From NCBI GenBank assembly GCA_016928095.1, contig JAFGLL010000058.1, positions 1 to 49,458 of the forward strand: DNA of 49,458 bases, in the 5' to 3' direction. The position numbers and the translations under genes were made by a program. Positions within the stretch are counted from its first letter, which is position 1, and each line of letters opens with the position of its first letter. This DNA comes from Thermoplasmatota archaeon. GTDB taxonomy: Archaea; Thermoplasmatota; Penumbrarchaeia; Penumbrarchaeales; Penumbrarchaeaceae. This document shows, in pieces, positions 7,169-15,808 of the stretch. The notes beneath the pieces were generated by a model. It was not told where the DNA came from and searched no databases. It worked only from the letters and a program-made list of their open reading frames with translations.

Positions 7169-9164
7169 GCAGTCCACCTCCCTGGTATATGATGAAGGCA
7201 GCGATCCAGGCCAGTCCCGTTCCGTAAAGGATGGAGAAGACGGTCCATATCCATGACCCGGTCTCCTGCTTGATCACCCCGACCGTGGCGATACATGGCA
7301 CGTAAAGCAGGGAGAACACCATCAATCCCATGGAGGTCAGCGGGGTGAAGACAGGGTCCTGGGAGATGCTGTCCGTTAGCGCCTGCTCGCTCTCACCCGT
7401 GTTGTAGAGGACCCCCAGGGCCCCGACGACGATCTCCTTGGCAAAGAAACCGAAGATCAGGGCCACTCCGATCTTCCAGTCGAATCCCAGAGGCGATATG
7501 AGCGGCTCGAAGAGGACCCCCAACTGCCCTGCAATGCTAGACCTGCTCCCGTAATCCACCGGAGCCAATCTCAGCGAGTAGTTTGCAAGGGACCACATTA
7601 TCACCGATCCCAGGAGTATCACCGTTCCGGCCTTCCGGATATACATGCTCCCTTTCTCCCAGGTGTGTCTCAAACCTTCCTTCAATGATGGGAGCTGGTA
7701 ATCCGGTAGCTCCATGATGAGAGGTGCGGGTCTCCCTTTCATTATAGTCAATCGAAAAAGCTTGGCGGACCCGATAGCGGCCAGCACTCCAAGCAGATAG
7801 AGTCCGAACACCACGGTCCCTCCCGATCCCTTGAAGAATATCCCGGTGAACAGGATATAGATCGGAAGTCTTGCACCGCATGAAATGAAGGGGTTGACCA
7901 GTATGGTGATCAACCTGTCCTTCCTGTCCTCTATGGTCCGTGTCGCCATGATGGCCGGAACGTTGCACCCGAACCCTATGACCATCGGGATGAAGGATTT
8001 CCCAGACAGGCCGATCTTCACCATCAGACGGTCCATAACATAGGCTGCCCTGGACATATACCCGCTCCCCTCCAGGACGGATATCAGGAAGAACAGTATC
8101 ATTATGTTCGGGAGGAAGACCAGGACGCTACCCACGCCGCCAAGGACCCCCTCGCCCAGAAGTGATGCCAGCCAGTGCGGCGAGACATTATCCATCATAA
8201 ATGTGCCAAGACGGGCGAACCCCCGGTCTATTATCAGGGAGAAGGGTTCCCCGACAGTGAAGGTCAGCTGGAACATGGCCCAGATGATCACCAAGAAGAT
8301 GGGGATCCCAAGATACCTGTGTGTGATCACCCTGTCCAACATATCTGCAAGGGATGCTTTCCGTCGAGCGTATCTGGTCACTTTCCTTGCCAATCTGCTG
8401 GCCAGGTCATACCGGATATCCGTCATCTCAAGCTCCATGGCCTCGCTGTCAACATCCTTGAGGACCTTCATCAGTTCCTCCTTCAACCTTGACCTCCCTG
8501 CCAGCTCAAGGACATCGATGTCACCCTCGATCAGTTTGATGGCGAGCCATCTCTTCGGAAACGGTCCCAGGACCTCCCCCGCACCTTCAAGGATACGTGA
8601 TATCTCCCGTATCTTCGCATCTGTCCGGGGCCCGTAATCGATCGCTTCGGGTATCTTCCGTTTCTTCTTGAAGGAGACGACCATGCTGTCCAGAAGACCG
8701 GTTATACACTCTTCCTTCAGACCCACCGTCGGGATGATGGGCACCTTCAGGATATCTGATAGGTAGCGGACATCGATCCGGTCCCCCCGCTTCAGTAGGA
8801 GGTCCCATTTGTTCAACGCTATCATCAGCGGCGCTCCAAGCTCCAGGAGCTGAAGTGTCAGGAAGAGGTTCCTCTCAAGATTGGTTGCGTCCACCACCTG
8901 GACAACGATATCCGGGTCCTTCTTGAGGATATGGTCCCTTGCGATCCTCTCATCATTGGAATATGCTGAAAGCGAGTAGGTCCCCGGTAGATCGACGATC
9001 TCGATCCTGATACCGTTATGGGTCCTTGCCCCCTCCATCACCTCGACGGTGACCCCGGGCCAGTTACCGACATGCTGGTTGGACCCGGTGAGACGGTTGA
9101 ACAGGGATGTCTTTCCAACGTTGGGGTTACCGGCGAGGGCAACACGAATGGTCCGTTGTACCAT
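7158..9164 (-). CDS. feoB: Ferrous iron transporter FeoB
   Basis: A 668-residue FeoB. The N-terminal G domain has a P-loop (AGNPNVGKTS), the NWPGVTVE switch region, DLPGTYSLS and NKWD. A helical GDI-like linker follows, then the polytopic transport domain with paired gate regions, including the GFGCNVPAIMATR and NPFISCGARLPIY segments typical of FeoB. It imports Fe2+ across the cytoplasmic membrane. Length is close to the archaeal norm. ATG 9164 lies about 25 nt from a TATA-like box (minus strand, near 9188), consistent with a leaderless message; ATG 9173 is in frame and possible. No feoA gene is adjacent. A DtxR-like palindrome overlaps the promoter (9192-9207). Confidence 0.96.
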   Translation of the reverse strand: MVQRTIRVALAGNPNVGKTSLFNRLTGSNQHVGNWPGVTVEVMEGARTHNGIRIEIVDLPGTYSLSAYSNDERIARDHILKKDPDIVVQVVDATNLERNLFLTLQLLELGAPLMIALNKWDLLLKRGDRIDVRYLSDILKVPIIPTVGLKEECITGLLDSMVVSFKKKRKIPEAIDYGPRTDAKIREISRILEGAGEVLGPFPKRWLAIKLIEGDIDVLELAGRSRLKEELMKVLKDVDSEAMELEMTDIRYDLASRLARKVTRYARRKASLADMLDRVITHRYLGIPIFLVIIWAMFQLTFTVGEPFSLIIDRGFARLGTFMMDNVSPHWLASLLGEGVLGGVGSVLVFLPNIMILFFLISVLEGSGYMSRAAYVMDRLMVKIGLSGKSFIPMVIGFGCNVPAIMATRTIEDRKDRLITILVNPFISCGARLPIYILFTGIFFKGSGGTVVFGLYLLGVLAAIGSAKLFRLTIMKGRPAPLIMELPDYQLPSLKEGLRHTWEKGSMYIRKAGTVILLGSVIMWSLANYSLRLAPVDYGSRSSIAGQLGVLFEPLISPLGFDWKIGVALIFGFFAKEIVVGALGVLYNTGESEQALTDSISQDPVFTPLTSMGLMVFSLLYVPCIATVGVIKQETGSWIWTVFSILYGTGLAWIAAFIIYQGGGLLGL

Positions 9165-9191
9165 TTCTATCATCTAGGGTCCAATAATATA

Positions 9192-9207
9192 TTTAGGGAA
9201 CCCTAAA
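9192..9207. promoter_or_regulatory. DtxR-type iron operator over the feoB promoter
   Basis: The sequence TTTAGGGAACCCTAAA is an inverted repeat with 7-bp arms and a 2-nt centre. It resembles operators of DtxR/IdeR/MDR1 metalloregulators, whose sites typically have TTAGG...CCTAA arms. It directly abuts the TATA-like element (9185-9193) of feoB, so an iron-loaded repressor bound here would block transcription. Operator function is inferred; no DtxR gene is in the window. Confidence 0.7.
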
Positions 9208-9346
9208 ACTATGACCTTAAAAGCATTATTTAATGGTTGCTGATGAAAGCCGGGAAATCATCCATCATACGATCCTCAACGCTCTCTCAAAAAGGATGAC
9301 GTTATTTTTAGTGGAACATGTTCAAATGCAGTTACCTGGTCTCTCT

Positions 9347-11050
9347 TCATGGCCGGGATGGCAGGAAGATCATTGTTGTGGTACCGCTCCCCCCACGATC
9401 GACGGTCTGGTCCTCGAACCATATCCTTCCGTTGTATCTGTCGGTTATGGCCTTGACAACGCTCAAGGCCAATCCGCTCCCGGGGGGTTCTCCGCTGATG
9501 CAGAGCCCCCTGTTCATCACCCGCTCACGGGTCTCCTTCGATATCCTGCAGGACCCGTTTTGGAAGGAGAAGAGGTATCCCTTCCTCCCGTCGTATTCCC
9601 ATTTTCGGACCTGTGCATCGAAGGACACTTTCTCATCGGTCGAACCCTCTATCCCGAACCTGAAGATGTTCTGTATGAGCTCGTCGATCAACCCATCGCA
9701 TAGCACGTTCACAGAAGAGAGCCCGGGTTCGTGCTCGAGGACCAGCGTTCTCTTCGGATACTGCCTCTTGACCAGATCGAAGTTCTTCAATATGCTCTTT
9801 GATACGTCCATGATGACGAGGTTAGGTGCCTCTCTCTGCACTCTTGCCAGGACCTTGACCTTCTGGACGATCTGGGATGAGCGCTTGATCTCCTCTCGGC
9901 CGATGTTGATGAACCTCTGGATGTCATGGGCTTTCCTTGTACCGGATTCCATCATGTCCAAAAAGCCCAGCACTGCGGTGTTGATGTTCGAAATGTCGTG
10001 GGACATCAGGTCCATGTAGAATTCTGTCTGCCTCTTGGATTCCCGGACCTTCTCGTCCATCAGAGACCTCTGGGTGACATCCCTTCTGGTCCCTTTGATC
10101 CCCTTGATCCTGGAATCCTTATCAACGCGGAGCATCGATACCTCGAATATCCTCTCCTTCTCCCCGGTCCATCTGCGTTCTATCGCCTTGACCTCTCCCT
10201 TATGGACGACCTCTAATAGCATCCTTAAAAGCTGCTTCTCCTCGAACCCCGTCCGGATATCGGCTCCGAGCCATATACCCTCATCGCACTGGTCCGAGAA
10301 GCTTCGGTTCATCAGGGTGAATGTGCCATTCTCGAACAGTCCACTTACCGCGAGATCGGGTTCCATGTCCATCGGGAGAGAGTTCCTCACCTCGGCTTCG
10401 AAGATACCTTCATCAAGCCTGTCCAGTATATCCAACAGCTTCTCCTTTTCAACCATGATCCTCTGGTTCAGGAAGGAGTTTACGATGGCCGGTGAGATAT
10501 GAGCCCCTATCTCGTCCAGCAGCTTAAGGTCCTTCTGGGTGAAGTAGCTGGCCGTCTCACTTACCAGAGCGATGATCCCGATGACCTCCCCTCCCGAGGT
10601 CACGGGGGTCACGACCGCACTCCTGTACCTGAGCATCTGCACTACACCCTTGGTGGACCTCCGGTCCTTCGTAGCATCCCTGATGATCATGCCTTCCCCG
10701 GTCTGAGCGACCTGTCCTGTCACGTTCTGCCCGAGGTGGATCTTCTGGTAGGTCGCGGCATAGTTGCGATCAAGACCGTAGATCGCCTTGAGCTCGATCT
10801 CGTTGGTCCCTTTGTCAAGGAAATATACACTTCCTCCAAGGGCACCGAATCCCTTGCACAGGATGGACAGTATATTTGTAAGAAGCTCCGATGGTCTGGT
10901 ATATGAAGAAACGACCCGGGCTATCTCGGTCCTCAGCCGAAGCTCTCTGTTGAGGGCTACCACATCGTCCCTGGGCTCAATGGTTGAAGGGATCGGGTCA
11001 GCCTCACGGTCTTTGGCAGGTTGTTCATCATCTGAATGGTATCGGGTCAA
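9347..11050 (-). CDS. Soluble GAF-PAS sensor histidine kinase-like protein with a degenerate ATP site
   Basis: A 567-residue protein without transmembrane segments. Domains in order are GAF (about 45-193), PAS-like (about 205-330), a DHp-like helix pair with the candidate phospho-acceptor His351 in LMSHDISN, and a HATPase-like domain (about 430-563). Asn461 of the N box and the GSGLALSVVK G2 box (524-533) are present. The G1 box, normally DxGxG, reads QNGS (497-500), so the adenine-binding Asp is missing. It probably senses a small cytosolic ligand or redox cue, but kinase activity is uncertain. No response regulator is adjacent. The start is TTG 11050, with no ATG in frame nearby and no clear ribosome site. 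Confidence 0.8.
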   Translation of the reverse strand: MTRYHSDDEQPAKDREADPIPSTIEPRDDVVALNRELRLRTEIARVVSSYTRPSELLTNILSILCKGFGALGGSVYFLDKGTNEIELKAIYGLDRNYAATYQKIHLGQNVTGQVAQTGEGMIIRDATKDRRSTKGVVQMLRYRSAVVTPVTSGGEVIGIIALVSETASYFTQKDLKLLDEIGAHISPAIVNSFLNQRIMVEKEKLLDILDRLDEGIFEAEVRNSLPMDMEPDLAVSGLFENGTFTLMNRSFSDQCDEGIWLGADIRTGFEEKQLLRMLLEVVHKGEVKAIERRWTGEKERIFEVSMLRVDKDSRIKGIKGTRRDVTQRSLMDEKVRESKRQTEFYMDLMSHDISNINTAVLGFLDMMESGTRKAHDIQRFINIGREEIKRSSQIVQKVKVLARVQREAPNLVIMDVSKSILKNFDLVKRQYPKRTLVLEHEPGLSSVNVLCDGLIDELIQNIFRFGIEGSTDEKVSFDAQVRKWEYDGRKGYLFSFQNGSCRISKETRERVMNRGLCISGEPPGSGLALSVVKAITDRYNGRIWFEDQTVDRGGSGTTTMIFLPSRP

Positions 11051-11221
11051 GCGGTTGAATTAGATATATCTACATACTTAAAGATAATGAAATAAATATC
11101 AATGACCGTCCAACCCCCCAAGTACGTTCTGCATCCAGGGACCTTACCCTTTTTTGGGGAACCTGGCCCGTATCACTCCTTTACCGCAAATCATTAATGT
11201 CCCTTTATACTATCATTGGGC

Positions 11222-13261
11222 ATGGCTTCTGGAGAATGGGTCCGCACCCGAAAAGGAATGGTCATTTCGATAGCCATTGCAGCTCTATTTGTCGCGGGAG
11301 GCCTTTACTTCATATTCAGGGGAGGGGAGAAGGAGAGAGGGCCGAGGTACGAACCGGACCTTGAGCTCCCATCCAAATATGTCATCTTGATGGATGCCCC
11401 GGCGGACAATGGTTCCATGATGTTCTCCGCGATGCTATCATCGATCGCCGTGGACAGGACAGGTCAGTACCATCCGATGTTCATCCTGGAGAAGGAGGGG
11501 ACCCTCGATGAGCACCAGATGGACACCATAGACAAGATGGGGCTATCATCCCATGATTTCATCCTCTTCACGAAGGACCCCGAGAACCCACCCGGGGTCT
11601 CCGCGCAGGTGAAGATCACCACCACCCTTGAAATGGTGCCATCATCCCTGGCAAGGTTCAATGGGTTCGACGGCCTGCTCACCGTGTCAAGCTATGAGGA
11701 GGCCCTGTGGGCGGCCTCGATCGCCAACAAGAAGAACCTTGTCATGATCGACGGAGATGCCACCTACCGGTCGCAAGAGGAGGCATGGCAGGAGCTTCAT
11801 ATGCTGGGAGTTCCTTTCGATTACGTCATGGTCGTGAACCCTCTGGACACAACGACCGGGATGCTTCGATCATCGGCCGGGTATGACACATACGATGATC
11901 AGTTCCACATCCCTGCCCTGTCTGCTGTGGCCGGGGAGGTCGCCGCTTACAGAAGCGCCTACGTTCTGACGGAATATGAACCTTCCCAGGAGAACATAGG
12001 TTACATGGACCTCCATCTGAACCAGCGGGCCATAGGCTATTATCTTGGGCTCAAGGAAGCCGTTTCGCTCTACGGACTCCCGAGATATGTTACCCTCGTG
12101 GGATCGGCTTCGGCCATCCCGCAGTTCCAGCTGCCTGATGAGACGGATGCCAACCCCGAGAACGTTGAAGGCGACTACCTGGTAAGCTCCGATGTAGTAT
12201 ACGGTTTCCTGGGAGAGGACCCGTATTACATGGATTCGGCGGTGGGAAGGCTCGTGAACCTGAACGTACAGGGTATGAGCAATCAGATGGTCAGGACATA
12301 TCTCTATGATCTTCACGAGGAGGTATTGTCCATTGATTACCAGTCAGGCACTCAGGATATCACCTGGAGGTCTCATGGAACATCTTTCTCCGGATACGAG
12401 ATCACTTACAAGAGGGGGCAGGTCACACCGGCGAGGTTCTGGTGCAGGGATGCCGAGGACGAAGGCATGTCCTACGATTACATAGGGCCCACGAACATCG
12501 GACGCGACATCCTTGTCGGGGACGGGGTCGATCCCAAGGGGCCAGATGATATGAACAATGCGATGCTGGCGTCCGGATTCGTCGCCTACAGAGGTCACGG
12601 GTCCGAGTATGGTTCCCTCTACATGGTCCCCTATGCCATATCCGGTGACGAGAGCGCGGTCCTCAGGGGGGAGGAGGTGAGAGAGCTCCTCCTGCCTCCG
12701 CAGGTCGGGTTCTGGGTGGCCTGCATGAACACCAAGATCCACGGGTCAGGCTGGTGGAAGCCTGCCGAACCCATAGATGTGGAACGGACATTCGCCCTGA
12801 ACTATCTTTACGGGGGTGCGGTAATAGCCGGAGGCGCGACCGAGGTCAGCTTCTCCAACGTCGCCCAGGATTCCACATCTGCCACGGAGGAATGGCTGCC
12901 CGGCGTCATCAATCCCGATTGGAGTGACAGCAATTACGAATGGGACCTCAATGATGCATGGTTCGCCTTCTTCTGGGATGCGTTGTTCAACAACGAAGAG
13001 CAGTACGGGACCGCCGGAGAAGCCCTGCAGTGGGCCGAGAACCGCTACATCCACAACCCGAACAGGGGACATCCGGTCAGCCCCTTGATCCAGGAGCAAG
13101 ACGACCCCGACTGGTCCGGGGGGCTTCTCGGGGCCCACTGGAAGGAGGTCTCGATGTTCGCTATGTACGGCGACCCCGCATTCTCACCATACCCGAACAA
13201 TCCGGGAGAGGGCTCGTACAGACCATGGACGAACGGACCGGATGATACGGGGGAGCCGTGA
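11222..13261 (+). CDS. Gingipain-type cysteine peptidase (family C25), N-terminally anchored
   Basis: This 679-residue protein has a single N-terminal hydrophobic segment (about residues 15-33) and a large extracellular part. C25 features include a TLVGSASAIPQ strand, the following YMDSAVGRLV segment, catalytic His459 in YRGHGS and catalytic Cys501 in FWVACMNT. The C-terminus keeps the GDPAF motif found near the end of C25 domains. It should cleave proteins outside the cell. ATG 11222 follows a TATA-like TTTATAC at about 11204, so the message may be nearly leaderless; TTG 11216 is also in frame. It converges on the PIN gene with no intervening base. Substrate specificity cannot be read from the sequence. 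Confidence 0.85.
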   Translation: MASGEWVRTRKGMVISIAIAALFVAGGLYFIFRGGEKERGPRYEPDLELPSKYVILMDAPADNGSMMFSAMLSSIAVDRTGQYHPMFILEKEGTLDEHQMDTIDKMGLSSHDFILFTKDPENPPGVSAQVKITTTLEMVPSSLARFNGFDGLLTVSSYEEALWAASIANKKNLVMIDGDATYRSQEEAWQELHMLGVPFDYVMVVNPLDTTTGMLRSSAGYDTYDDQFHIPALSAVAGEVAAYRSAYVLTEYEPSQENIGYMDLHLNQRAIGYYLGLKEAVSLYGLPRYVTLVGSASAIPQFQLPDETDANPENVEGDYLVSSDVVYGFLGEDPYYMDSAVGRLVNLNVQGMSNQMVRTYLYDLHEEVLSIDYQSGTQDITWRSHGTSFSGYEITYKRGQVTPARFWCRDAEDEGMSYDYIGPTNIGRDILVGDGVDPKGPDDMNNAMLASGFVAYRGHGSEYGSLYMVPYAISGDESAVLRGEEVRELLLPPQVGFWVACMNTKIHGSGWWKPAEPIDVERTFALNYLYGGAVIAGGATEVSFSNVAQDSTSATEEWLPGVINPDWSDSNYEWDLNDAWFAFFWDALFNNEEQYGTAGEALQWAENRYIHNPNRGHPVSPLIQEQDDPDWSGGLLGAHWKEVSMFAMYGDPAFSPYPNNPGEGSYRPWTNGPDDTGEP

Positions 13262-13681
13262 TCACGGTTCCATGACCTGAAGATGCCCCTTGCCTCGTAC
13301 AAGCAGAACCTGGATACCCTTCTTTCGCAGACTGGCACGAAGCCTTCTATCCTGGGTCATTACCATCCATCCGGTCCTAACAGCCAGATTGAATATAGGG
13401 GCATCACCCTTGCCCTTGACATCCACCCATGGATATTTACGGGACAGGTCCATGGCCGCCTTCACCCTCCAATCACCCTTTCGCATGAGAGTTTCAAGCT
13501 CTCTTATGACGGAGTATGGTACCAGTGGTTCGAATCCTGGTGCAGCATTCTGGACCTCGATGTCCAGGTTGAAACCTAGTATGAACGGAGATATCAGCGC
13601 GTTTGCATCCAGTATCAGATGGTTCCCTTTTAGGTCCTCGACACGGAAAAGTTGCCCCCCCTGTTCAGAAACATTTGGCAT
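13262..13681 (-). CDS. PIN-domain protein, archaeal FCF1-like (rRNA processing nuclease)
   Basis: A PIN-fold nuclease of about 139 residues with the LDANALI motif and three further acidic positions (RELETL, GDAPIF, TQDRRL) that would form the metal site. It ends LLVRGKGHLQV. The pattern and its position downstream of aIF2 gamma match the archaeal FCF1/Utp24-like group (COG1412) rather than toxin VapC, and no antitoxin is adjacent. FCF1 relatives act in pre-rRNA cleavage. ATG 13681 is favoured because GAGGAGG lies 6 nt upstream; ATG 13687 would abut it. It is the last gene of the S6e operon. Confidence 0.82.
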   Translation of the reverse strand: MPNVSEQGGQLFRVEDLKGNHLILDANALISPFILGFNLDIEVQNAAPGFEPLVPYSVIRELETLMRKGDWRVKAAMDLSRKYPWVDVKGKGDAPIFNLAVRTGWMVMTQDRRLRASLRKKGIQVLLVRGKGHLQVMEP

Positions 13682-13692
13682 GGGCATCCTCC

Positions 13693-14931
13693 TCAAAGGA
13701 TGATCCCGTAGCCTATCAGGCGGAACTTGCTGCCTACCCTGCGGGATATGGCAGCCCTCTGTCCCTTATCAGCGCATACAGGCATCTTGAGGGTCATCTC
13801 CACCTTGTTATCCTGCGGGGAGGTGACTATGCCAACGGTCGTTGTCGTTCCGATATTGAGCATGAGCACCTCCTTGGTCCTGATCTTCTCGACCTTGACC
13901 TCCTCGTCCAGGCCGACAAGGTATTCCATGAGGTGGGTCTCGAGGGTCAGGTCGTTGACGACCGGCGGAAGGGTGCCCGGTTTTCCGACCACGGACCCTA
14001 TGAGCGAATCCGATTTGGTAAGGTTGGGGTCCAATGTGGTACCTATCCCGACGAGTCCCCCGGGGGTAAGCACCTTCCTCTTCATTCCCCCGGCTATCAA
14101 CGATGATGCACGGGTTATCAATGGATGGAACTCCACACGCGAGGAACCCTTCTCCTCCACCTTGATGCCAGGTCTGATCTCCAATTCGTCATTCTCCCGG
14201 ACCTCTCCCTGCAGAAGGCTTCCTCCGAGCACACCACCTGTGAGGAGGTGGTAATCCGTCCCGGGTTTGTTGACGTCGAAGGACCTGGCTATGTACATCC
14301 GCAGCGGGAGTTTGGAGTCGTGGGTCTTGGTTGGTATTATCTTTTCGATTGCCTCGATCAGAAGGTCCAGGTTCGAGCCGTGATGGGCGGAGACCGGGAT
14401 CACTGGAGCGTTCTCGGCGACCGTATCCTTGACGAACTCCTTGATCTCCCTGTAGTTCTGCAACGCTCTCTCCTTGGAGACCAGGTCTATCTTGGTCTGG
14501 ACGATGATAACGTTCTGTATCCCTATGAAATCCAACGCCATCAGGTGCTCCCTGGTCTGCGCCTGTGGGCACTTCTCGTTGGCAGCTATCAGCAGGAGGG
14601 CCCCATCCATGATCGCGGCACCGGAGAGCATCGTTGCCATGAGGGTCTCGTGACCGGGTGCGTCGACGAACGACACGGAACGCAGGAACTTGTTCTTACC
14701 ACCGCAGATCTTGCACTTGGATCTGGTCGAATAGCATTTCGGCTCCTCGCATTTGGAGCACTTGAAGAACTCGGCATCGGCATATCCCAATTTGATGGTG
14801 ATGCCCCTCTTAATCTCCTCTGAATGGGTGGTCGTCCACACATCTGAAAGTGCCTCTGTGAGAGTGGTCTTTCCGTGGTCCACATGTCCCACAAGACCGA
14901 TGTTCACTTCAGGGGGGGACTTTACCTTCAT
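13693..14931 (-). CDS. eif2g: Translation initiation factor aIF2 gamma subunit
   Basis: A 412-residue translational GTPase. It has the P-loop GHVDHGKTT (residues 15-23), the zinc knuckle CSKC ... CKIC (Cys58, 61, 73, 76), switch II DAPGHE and a TKID motif, followed by two beta-barrel domains. As part of heterotrimeric aIF2 it brings initiator Met-tRNA to the small ribosomal subunit. Full length for an archaeal aIF2 gamma. Its ATG overlaps the S6e stop (ATGA at 14928-14931), so translation is probably coupled. Vertical, archaeal-type gene. Confidence 0.97.
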   Translation of the reverse strand: MKVKSPPEVNIGLVGHVDHGKTTLTEALSDVWTTTHSEEIKRGITIKLGYADAEFFKCSKCEEPKCYSTRSKCKICGGKNKFLRSVSFVDAPGHETLMATMLSGAAIMDGALLLIAANEKCPQAQTREHLMALDFIGIQNVIIVQTKIDLVSKERALQNYREIKEFVKDTVAENAPVIPVSAHHGSNLDLLIEAIEKIIPTKTHDSKLPLRMYIARSFDVNKPGTDYHLLTGGVLGGSLLQGEVRENDELEIRPGIKVEEKGSSRVEFHPLITRASSLIAGGMKRKVLTPGGLVGIGTTLDPNLTKSDSLIGSVVGKPGTLPPVVNDLTLETHLMEYLVGLDEEVKVEKIRTKEVLMLNIGTTTTVGIVTSPQDNKVEMTLKMPVCADKGQRAAISRRVGSKFRLIGYGIIL

Positions 14932-15320
14932 TCACTTTCTCCTTGCTTCAGCTGTTCCTCTATGGGTCTCGGACCGAAGGATGTCACCTTGAGGTTTATC
15001 TGGACCATGTCGGCGGAAATGCTGTTCCCCCTGACATATTTCCTCCTTCTCTGTCCGTCGCTAAGGGGGTGGAACCCCACGCCTCCGGAAAGCACTATCT
15101 TCTTCCTCTGCTGGCCCGGAAGGTCCCGTCTCATCGGGAAACCGTCCTTATCGGAACCGCCCGTGATCTTCAGTTTGTATCCGGGAAGGGAGACGAAGAG
15201 GCCGTCGAACTCATCCCCGATCTTCATACCCAGGAGCCTGTTGGCATGCTGGCCCGATACCATTGTCTGGTATGTCCTTCCGTTCTTGACATCGGCGACT
15301 ACAGCCTTGAACTCTACCAT
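14928..15320 (-). CDS. rps6e: Small-subunit ribosomal protein eS6 (S6e)
   Basis: The 130-residue protein matches archaeal/eukaryotic S6e: [12 protein letters not shown], the conserved [13 protein letters not shown] block near residue 53-65, and the basic [11 protein letters not shown] segment. It is a component of the 30S subunit. The gene order S6e - aIF2 gamma - PIN protein is a known euryarchaeal arrangement and anchors the window as archaeal. Confidence 0.96.
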   Translation of the reverse strand: MVEFKAVVADVKNGRTYQTMVSGQHANRLLGMKIGDEFDGLFVSLPGYKLKITGGSDKDGFPMRRDLPGQQRKKIVLSGGVGFHPLSDGQRRRKYVRGNSISADMVQINLKVTSFGPRPIEEQLKQGESE

Positions 15321-15351
15321 GTCCTCACCTCGATTCCATCGGTCCCCGGAG

Positions 15352-15582
15352 TCAGATCTCCAGTATGTTCTGGGCTATCTGTTTCCGGACATCCTCGTCC
15401 AGCGGGATCGTAACGGAGTTCTTGTATCTCTTCTCGTCATTGGTGGTGAAATAACCTCTCGAGATGGATATGAACTCGCTCTGACCGCCATTTCCCAGAA
15501 CAGCTCTCTTTCTTGCCACTTCTATGAAGTTGTTCTTCCCGAAGGGAACGTTCTTGAACTCAATGGTTTCGAAATCTACCAT
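15352..15582 (-). CDS. Small hypothetical protein at the head of the S6e operon
   Basis: A 76-residue acidic/mixed protein that begins MVDFETIEFKNVPFGKNNF and has an FISISRGYFT core. No motif or membrane segment is recognisable. It lies 31 nt upstream of S6e on the same strand and is probably the first gene of the translation operon. A role connected to the ribosome or transcription is guesswork. The open frame, operon context and plausible start make it a real gene. Confidence 0.7.
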   Translation of the reverse strand: MVDFETIEFKNVPFGKNNFIEVARKRAVLGNGGQSEFISISRGYFTTNDEKRYKNSVTIPLDEDVRKQIAQNILEI

Positions 15583-15701
15583 ATCTGATACCCCCAGGTG
15601 GAGTGAGGGGAGTATCAGGTCGCCCTATATAACATTTTGTCCATCTAGTATTCTATGTATCTGATATATTTTGACCGTCCTTGAGATAATATCCGAATAC
15701 G

Positions 15702-15710
15702 TTTATAAAT
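15702..15710 (+). promoter_or_regulatory. TATA box for the giant surface protein
   Basis: TTTATAAAT preceded by a purine-poor BRE-like stretch. Transcription would start near 15735, leaving a leader of about 75 nt before ATG 15809. Confidence 0.5.
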
Positions 15711-15808
15711 CAAGAAACGTTCACCAGGTACAATGAGCGTCCATGCGGACATCTGGACAGATGTTCCCCCGACACCGCATGGGCGTGATGGTGCCCGAGG
15801 TGGTATCG

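Noticed and set aside
9233-10019. Long plus-strand open frames opposite the sensor kinase
   Set aside because: They are antisense to a gene with clear GAF, PAS and kinase-like domains and show no protein-family features of their own.
13526-13560. tRNA T-loop-like GGTTCGAATCC on the plus strand
   Set aside because: It lies inside the PIN-domain gene and encodes conserved-looking residues on the minus strand. No 5-bp T-stem, anticodon arm or acceptor stem can be formed.
13262-13681. VapC toxin of a toxin-antitoxin pair
   Set aside because: There is no antitoxin gene nearby, the C-terminal motif and the conserved aIF2 gamma/S6e context fit the FCF1-like group.
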